Below, in pieces: positions 58,239-64,000 of a DNA stretch of 64,000 nucleotides (position 1 is its first letter; each line of letters opens with the position of its first letter). The DNA is from Ananas comosus (taxonomy: Eukaryota > Streptophyta > Magnoliopsida > Poales > Bromeliaceae). Below the pieces are notes generated by a model. That model was not told the origin of the DNA and searched no databases. It saw nothing but the letters and a program-made list of their open reading frames with translations. The stretch is from the NCBI RefSeq assembly GCF_001540865.1, contig NC_033630.1:1769147-1833146 (forward strand), in the 5' to 3' direction. Made by a program: the position numbers and the translations under genes.

Positions 58239-58748
58239 TTTCGTAATTTCCACTGCTCTCCTGCTTCTACTTCTTCCGATGGTGAGAAATTTGCTGGAGA
58301 TGGAGGAAGGTTCGAGAAAAAAATAAAAATTAAAATTAAAAAGGGGAGGTTTTTGCGGGTTGATGAACCTAGACGTCATTTGGGTTAGAGGAGAGAGAAA
58401 TGAATACTCCGTGGAATTTTTGTTATGTATTGCCAAAAATTGTAGCCCACGGAGGCGTTGATTGGTTGGAAGGGAAAATCACAGCCGTTGATCATCGGAA
58501 GGTTCAATTATGAGCCAGATTTTTATTTATTCCAATTACTTAAATTACTAAATTAACATTTTTTCTATTTTTGGTTTAAAGAAATAAATTATTACTAATT
58601 TGAATGAATCGAATGTTGCATAATTTCTTCAAGAGAGTAACAATATTTAGAGTTTAATTTAATGGATTAATAATATAATTAATGTTAAGTAACTTAACTA
58701 AAATAAATTAAAGTTCCGTAGATAAAATTTCGCCCATGGCGAAATGTT

Positions 58749-59472
58749 GTCGAGAATTGATAAAATAGAAAAAGTAAAATGAATGGAACCCTAGATCTTT
58801 ATACTGTGTAACATAGTTTGATCTCAAAAATGGTTTGATCGTGACTTGTTTTTTGTGTGGGCACCAACTTTTAAATAAGCCAATCTCGATTTACGATTTC
58901 GGCATTGATTCGTTGTTAATTTGGTTATCTGGAAAAGTTTGAAAAAAAAAAAAAATGCCTTGGCAATTTTTTTAGTTTTCAGACTATTTAGTTCTAAAAA
59001 ATAATATTTTTTAAACATGTTCATATTTTATAAAAAAATATAATTTTTATTTTTTAAATTTGTTTTGGAAAACGAACATTTTATTTTTCCACAAAATATA
59101 GAATTTTTTGAAAGAACATTAATTTTTCTTCGAATTTTTCCACAGTTTAAGTAAGCTACATAAATTAAATAATTTAATTTAAGTAGCTTACTCGCCTGAC
59201 CTTTCGGCCCATTCTGAATAGGTGGGCCGAAACCTCGGATCCTAAAAGTTCTCCAATTCTGGCCCAAAAAGCAATTGAGACTTATCCATCCAAATTCGGC
59301 CCAAGATAAACGGCCGAATTAAGCTAATTAATTATTTAATAAATTTATAGTTTCAAGAATTATATAAAAAGTATTAACTAAATGCGGAAGTATAAACGAT
59401 ACATTTAAATTTTTTTAGTCAGAGTATCTCTGGCAGACTATGGTTCTTGTTGTAGTGATTGCAATTTTTCTC
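58749..59472. other. Intergenic DNA, no gene recognised
   Basis: AT-rich DNA outside the IR2 right arm. A patch near 59190-59310 has GGCCCATTCTGAATAGG and GGCCGAAACC words. No coding features. Confidence 0.5.
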
Positions 59473-60115
59473 ATCATTTTTTTAAGCGAAACATAACACA
59501 CTACTAGTTTCATTCATTATAAAAATAAATTTAGCTACAAAAGTGAAACAACTAAGCCTCCAAAAAGTCGAGGCAAAAGAGCAAAAGAAATAACAAAAAA
59601 AAAAAAAAAAAACCGCAAACAAGAAATAAAGTACAAATACAAAAGCAGATCCAAGATTTGCAAAACTCTAGCCCAGTTCCTCATGAAACCTCTATGCACC
59701 ATCGCCCTATACTCAAGGGATCCGTGCATGCTATCCTTGTTTCTTTCCGTCCATACCAACCACGAACAACCCACTAAATGACAAATCCCATGGCCGAGAA
59801 CTCGGCGTTCCTTTTCCGTTGCTAGGCTCATCCAAAGAGCTCTAACATTGTCCGTGCCAACAAGTACCTGGACCCACCGACCGTCCCTAAAGCAAGTGAC
59901 AAAGGACTTGGTAGTTGGTACCCGAGACCTAAGTTCGAATTCTAGTTGATTCACATTTCCAGCTAAGTTTATTTATAAATGAAATAAACAAAACAGTTAG
60001 CGTGCTATTTATCTCTCAAAAAAACAAGTACCTGGATCCAATCAAGGGACGACAATAACAAAAACCTACAATAAACATATACAGTGTAAAAAAAGATGAT
60101 CGACGCTCTCAATCT
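59473..60115 (-). mobile_element. LINE (L1-like) 3' remnant, ORF2 C-terminal zinc-knuckle region
   Basis: On the minus strand, pieces read DHLF-like upstream (about 60095-60080) and then RALWMSLATEKERRVLGHG and WLVWTERNKDSMHG, the pattern of the C-terminal zf-RVT region of plant LINE ORF2 (in which W..W.ERN recurs). A 3' UTR with a T-rich run and GAATGAAACTAGTAGTGTG follows. The reverse transcriptase core is missing. A SINE (59873-60024) interrupts it. Long dead. Confidence 0.6.
59873..60024 (+). mobile_element. tRNA-like SINE, full length, inserted in the LINE remnant
   Basis: It contains CCGTCCCTAAAGCAAGTGAC, CTAAGTTCGAATTCTAGTTG, the body, and TTATCTCTC plus A-run. The TSD CAAGTACCTGGA is perfect at 59861-59872 and 60025-60036. 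Removing the insert restores continuity of the LINE. Confidence 0.88.
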
Positions 60116-60529
60116 TTCTCATCATTTTTATTATCAATATCTAAATATCGATAACAACTCTAAACAATTTTGGAAAAATCGGACACTATAGAATATATAT
60201 ATATATGTATAGAATGATCCGAAGAATTTAGGTAACTTCACAACAAAATTCCACGAATTTTCTCGTTTAATGCGAAGCCCGTTTATCCATTTTAAGATTC
60301 GGATGTAATAACAAAAGCGACGATATGCACAATACCAAATCCACCGGCAACATCTCGATCCCCTTTTGTCTTTATTTGAAAAAGAATCCATAATATTCTT
60401 ATTTATTTATTTATTTATTTGTTTATTTACTTACTGTAGTTTTTATTGTTGTTATTTTCACGTGGCAACGGTTGGTGAGAAAATAAGAAGAGACAAGCGG
60501 AACATACACTAGATGGTAAGAAAAGGTCG

Positions 60530-60586
<57 letters not shown>

Positions 60587-61273
60587 ATAAGATTGTAAAA
60601 AATAAATAGATCTGTATTTTTTTTTTCTACCGTATTTTTTACTGTAGAAATCATAATCTTTCAGCTCCTCCAAATAAAACCTAAATATTATAGTGTCAGA
60701 TTAAAAAATTTAGAATAAATATATTTGGAGGAAAATGCTTCTGTACTGAGTTGTCAAAATTAGAAAGTCATAAAAAAAAAAAAGCAATTTCCATCTTTTC
60801 ATCATTAAAGATTAACACTTTTGAAATTTTAAAAATCATCCTGTTAGTTGTGGTAATAATTTTAGGTACAATAATTATTGTTGTATCAGGTGCATCTATT
60901 TATTTTATGCACTAATATATATGTTTAAAATCCCTATTAGCTAGATTTAATTAAAATTAAAGTTTAATTTAGTAAATATATTTTACCACGTCTAGAATGT
61001 TTGTTTATATTAAATTATTAATTTTGAACACATATTTTCTTTAGAACCAAATAATATTACTTTTACATGGCGGTGGTTTTTCAAATATCTGTCGTCAAGA
61101 CAATGGATTTTCAAAATTTGTAGGTTTTATATATAAAAAATTTCTTAAATATTATATGTGCATATTGATAACTTTATTTTAATTTGAAATTAATGAATGA
61201 GAAAAAAATATTATAGAGGAAATTTCATAAATTCAACTCTATTTTTTAAAGCCCTCACTATAGTTAGATTAAT
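60116..61273. other. AT-rich intergenic DNA, no gene recognised
   Basis: It includes a (TTTA)n stretch (about 60398-60427) and a (TA)n run of about 54 bases (60532-60585). No coding features. Confidence 0.55.
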
Positions 61274-61287
61274 ATGCGGTGCATGAG

Positions 61288-61450
61288 ACCGACCGTCTCT
61301 AGAGCAAGTGACAAAGGACTTGGTGGTTGATACCCGAGACCCAAGTTCAAATCCTAATTGATTCACATTTCCAGCTAAAGTTTATTTCTAAATAAAATAA
61401 ACGAATCGGATAGCGTGTTATCTATCTCTAAAAAAAAAAAAAAAAAAAAG
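61288..61450 (+). mobile_element. tRNA-like SINE, full length with long poly(A)
   Basis: It carries CCGTCTCTAGAGCAAGTGAC, AAGTTCAAATCCTAATTGAT (B-box region with one change), the body, TATCTATCTCT and ~20 A. The TSD is ATGCGGTGCATGAG at 61274-61287 and ATGCGGCGCATGAG at 61451-61464, one mismatch. Confidence 0.85.
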
Positions 61451-61689
61451 ATGCGGCGCATGAGGTTTCTTGACAGCCGATGTAGGTAATGTTTTTTTCT
61501 GAATTAATCGGTGAAAAACTTTGAGATGGCACCGATTTGACGTATCGAATAATCAGTATGGTGGAAAATGGTTGACAAGCAATAGTCTAAGTAACATATG
61601 GACCGTTTGATCAGAAAATTTAAGTATAGAAGCATTGCTCATTTTTTCAGTAAAGCATTACTCATAGAAGAATTTTATAGGAATAATTA

Positions 61690-61945
61690 AATTTACCACT
61701 ATATTTTGAAAACAACGGAATTAACTTACTTACATCAAAATAAATAATAAAATTAAAAAAACTAATTTTACCGGCATCAAATTACACAAAAAAACAAACA
61801 GAAAAATAAGTGAATTCAATTTTTAGACCGTACGAATTATATCAAAATAAATATTAAAAAAATAATCATATGTTAGAAAAATTTAAATATTACTGTACTT
61901 AAATTATATTGGATCTAAAGATTCGTCAATTCAAACGCTCAGACG
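61690..61945. mobile_element. Decayed Tourist-like MITE fragment
   Basis: TTACATCAAAATAAATAATA, ACGAATTATATCAAAATAAA and GGATCTAAAGATTCGTCAAT correspond in order to the right half of the element at 13052-13620. The end is truncated and no TSD remains. Confidence 0.5.
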
Positions 61946-62390
61946 CACCGTTAGTCTTGGCACGAGCACAATTGAACTTTTGCAATACTGTTCTCGGCTA
62001 CGAGACGACGAAATGTGGTCCATCGAGAAAAGTCGTAACCTAATTCGCGCCGCCCAATCCCTTTCATTCTGGAATATCAGTACTGCAGCGTCCGAATCTT
62101 AAAGCAATCACGCAAATCTCGAGACACTTTTGTTGGTTATAAGAGTCTTTATTTCGAGTTAAAGGAGGGGAGTTATGATGGACGCGGAAAGAGTTATGAG
62201 TCATTATCATACTCATTGAATCGGATCTAAAAGCATTTAAAACAATTGGGAAAATAATTGTAGCCAATGTGCTCTCGTAGGCCACGTGATTTGTGTGGTT
62301 CCTATGGGCTCGTTCACCACGACCAATAAAACCGTGGCTCATTTGCATCAAATTTGTTGTGTGCGCGTTTCATGATCGTGGAGTGCTTTA
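61946..62390. other. Intergenic DNA, no gene recognised
   Basis: Moderate complexity. A 95-codon minus-strand frame (62064-62351) shows no family resemblance. Confidence 0.45.
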
Positions 62391-62823
62391 GCCACCGTTT
62401 GGTTGCGGGGTTAAGGGGTGGAATAACCCCTTAACCTCCAATTTATATCCAAACATCATTCTTTTGGAATGGGATTAGTAAACCCATCCCAAATCAGATT
62501 AGTGGGGTTTACTAACCCCACTTCCCCTCCCAACTTTAATCCCGCACGTATCCCGAGCTCTCACTTTTTTCTTCTTTATCAATCATTAACCCCACTCCCC
62601 CTCCCAACTTTAACCCCGCACGCATTCCGAGCTCTCACATTTTTCTTTTTTATCAATTATTATCTTTTTATCCCACCTATTCCAACCAAACATTTTTTTT
62701 CATTATCCTAGACTAACTCCAACCTCCAACCAAACATAAAAAAATTTTAACACCATTTTAATCCTAAACTTAACCCTATTCCTGGAATAACTATTTTTTC
62801 TTAATCCCGAACCAAACGGGGGC
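62391..62823. mobile_element. PIF/Harbinger (Tourist-like) element
   Basis: It begins GCCACCGTTTGGTTGCGGGG and ends CCCGAACCAAACGGGGGC, with TTA duplicated at 62388-62390 and 62824-62826. It contains an internal direct repeat, CCCCGCACGCATTCCGAGCT-like, at about 62538-62575 and 62610-62640. Non-coding. Confidence 0.75.
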
Positions 62824-62826
62824 TTA

Positions 62827-63427
62827 CGTTGCTGGACCAGCAACTTTAACTCCACAATCCAATCAAACTAGAACCAAAAAAAAAAAGAAGCCATTAAAGT
62901 ATGGTTGTTTTTCATTTAATTTATGGTGGTATTTAACAGTTTTCGGATCGTATTTGTTCTCGCCGATATTTGAAATGTTATAATGTGATTGAATTAGAGT
63001 TTAAAAGCTTACATTATGTAGTTCAAATAATAATTTGAGGAGGAAAGAACGGTGGAAATGATATGAAATAATCGCATCTAGCTAACTTGTTAATAATTTT
63101 TCAATACGCGAATTGTTTTTGACCATAGACGGCGTAATCAGAACATTAAAAAATTTCAAGTTTTATTTAATTTTTATAAATAAATTTATCTAAAAATATA
63201 AAGTAACTAAATTTCGCACTTACAACCGCAGATATTAATCAGAAGTTTTAGCCAACTATGCTCAATAGTACTAAATAGATAAATGCATTCAGAGTTTATT
63301 CGCACTATAAACTATTTTGAGTAAGCTACCTAAATTTTGATTTTACTTTTTATCTGATTTGAGTTAGTCACCGGTAATAACTGATTCAAAATAATTTACA
63401 ATTCAGATAAATTTTATATATTAATAA
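62827..63427. other. AT-rich intergenic DNA, no gene recognised
   Basis: No repeats with clear ends and no coding features. About 63160-63260 contains words resembling a decayed SINE body, too weak to call. Confidence 0.45.
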
Positions 63428-63918
63428 ATGGAGTTGATAGAACTTCCAAATTGACGACCGGCTCTGTTGAGCATGATTTATACCACTTGAAATATTTAGA
63501 AATCAAATTTCAAATCTTTTCGATATCATTTGTCTAATGATTAAAGGGTTTTAAAATTTGTAATTTTAATGGTCGATAAGAGACGTTTTCTCGTTTAATG
63601 GCCTAAAGATATCCAAATCAATTAAATTTTTGTTAGAAAATTCTTTAAACTATTTAAAACAAGATCTATACTCTTGATCTTGATTACAAGATTCCTATCA
63701 TCATTTTTTAAAGAGTATTTATTTTCAGCCATTCATTTTTCTGTTCATTTGATGGATAAAAGAACAATATCGAAAGTGCGTGAAATTTGATTTCTAGGTA
63801 GTTTAAATGATTTAGATCATATTTAACGAAGCCGATCGTCAATTTGGAAGCTCTATCATCGAAAATAAATCGGTAGTAAAACGATTCGTTTACTACCCAT
63901 AGTATTTTAGCTCAACTC
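63428..63918. repeat. Long foldback MITE, family A, left end truncated
   Basis: The left AAATTGACGACCGGCTCTGT is mirrored by GAAGCCGATCGTCAATTTGG. It ends ATAGTATTTTAGCTCAACT, as in the complete copy at 18733-19275, but the first ~60 bases of the left end are missing. Confidence 0.7.
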
Positions 63919-64000
63919 TTAATAAATGTTATTGAATGGTCTCAACTAAAACAGCATCTTGTGTGTACCATCATTGGTGGCCACAGTGTGTCCACGCTTC

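Larger units (their letters stand above)
55685..58748. repeat. Inverted duplication IR2, right arm
   Basis: Partner of 48600-51806 in reverse complement, including gene, introns, promoter and 3' flank. The outer boundary is set by TTCCGTAGATAAAATTTCG (58714) mirroring GAAATCTTATCTACGAAAC (48618). Confidence 0.85.

Noticed and set aside
57801..58436. Extended N-terminus of the right dioxygenase starting at an upstream ATG (58436)
   Set aside because: The extra residues come from AT-rich leader DNA conserved as non-coding in the left copy. MPSG at 58238 matches the left start.
1..64000. CRISPR arrays, operons, rRNA or canonical tRNA genes
   Set aside because: None seen. The tRNA-like boxes all belong to the SINE family and lack a cloverleaf of gene length.

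Overview
This is a plant nuclear window, most likely from a monocot. It has AT-rich intergenic DNA, very GC-rich genes, short introns with GT-AG ends, and dense MITE, SINE, hAT, Harbinger and Mutator-type elements. The repeat style, with foldback elements edged by (TA)n tracts, makes me think of pineapple (Ananas), but that is only an impression. No prokaryotic, organellar or viral genes were seen.

Layout. 0.1-9.6 kb is accessory DNA: a hAT element with a nested Mutator-like element, two SINEs and a cluster of MITEs separated by TA microsatellites. 10.05-11.55 kb is an intronless MATE (DETOXIFICATION-type) transporter. Its family-conserved start is GTG, and its last ~30 residues are out of the ancestral frame. 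11.6-22.6 kb is repeat-rich DNA without a recognised gene. 22.7-23.5 kb holds an unidentified plus-strand gene fragment. 23.54-26.60 and 28.07-31.26 kb hold two tandem, minus-strand LRR receptor kinases of the HSL3-like (At5g25930) group in subfamily XI. Each has one short intron at the same place, inside the APE motif of the kinase domain. 31.3-40.0 kb is repeat-rich: SINEs, MITEs, a solo-LTR candidate and a LINE 3' end.

The most unusual architecture is at 40.0-58.75 kb, where two large inverted duplications sit back to back. IR1 has arms at 40.02-43.4 and 45.7-48.57 kb, with no recognised gene. IR2 has arms at 48.6-51.8 and 55.7-58.75 kb. Each IR2 arm carries a complete three-exon gene for a TauD/clavaminate-synthase-like Fe(II)/2-oxoglutarate dioxygenase (At3g21360 type), and the two genes face each other tail to tail. 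Transposons present in one IR1 arm and absent from the other give filled and empty sites and an order of events. The left dioxygenase copy has changes at conserved positions, while the right copy looks ancestral. 58.75-64.0 kb is again repeat-rich, with a LINE remnant interrupted by a SINE, Harbinger-type elements and a MITE.

The genes do not form a pathway. The receptor kinases are plausible cell-surface peptide receptors, the MATE protein a membrane exporter, and the dioxygenase pair a recent duplication that could produce hairpin RNA. All alignments were made by eye, so arm boundaries are good to tens of bases, while TSD-defined element ends are exact.
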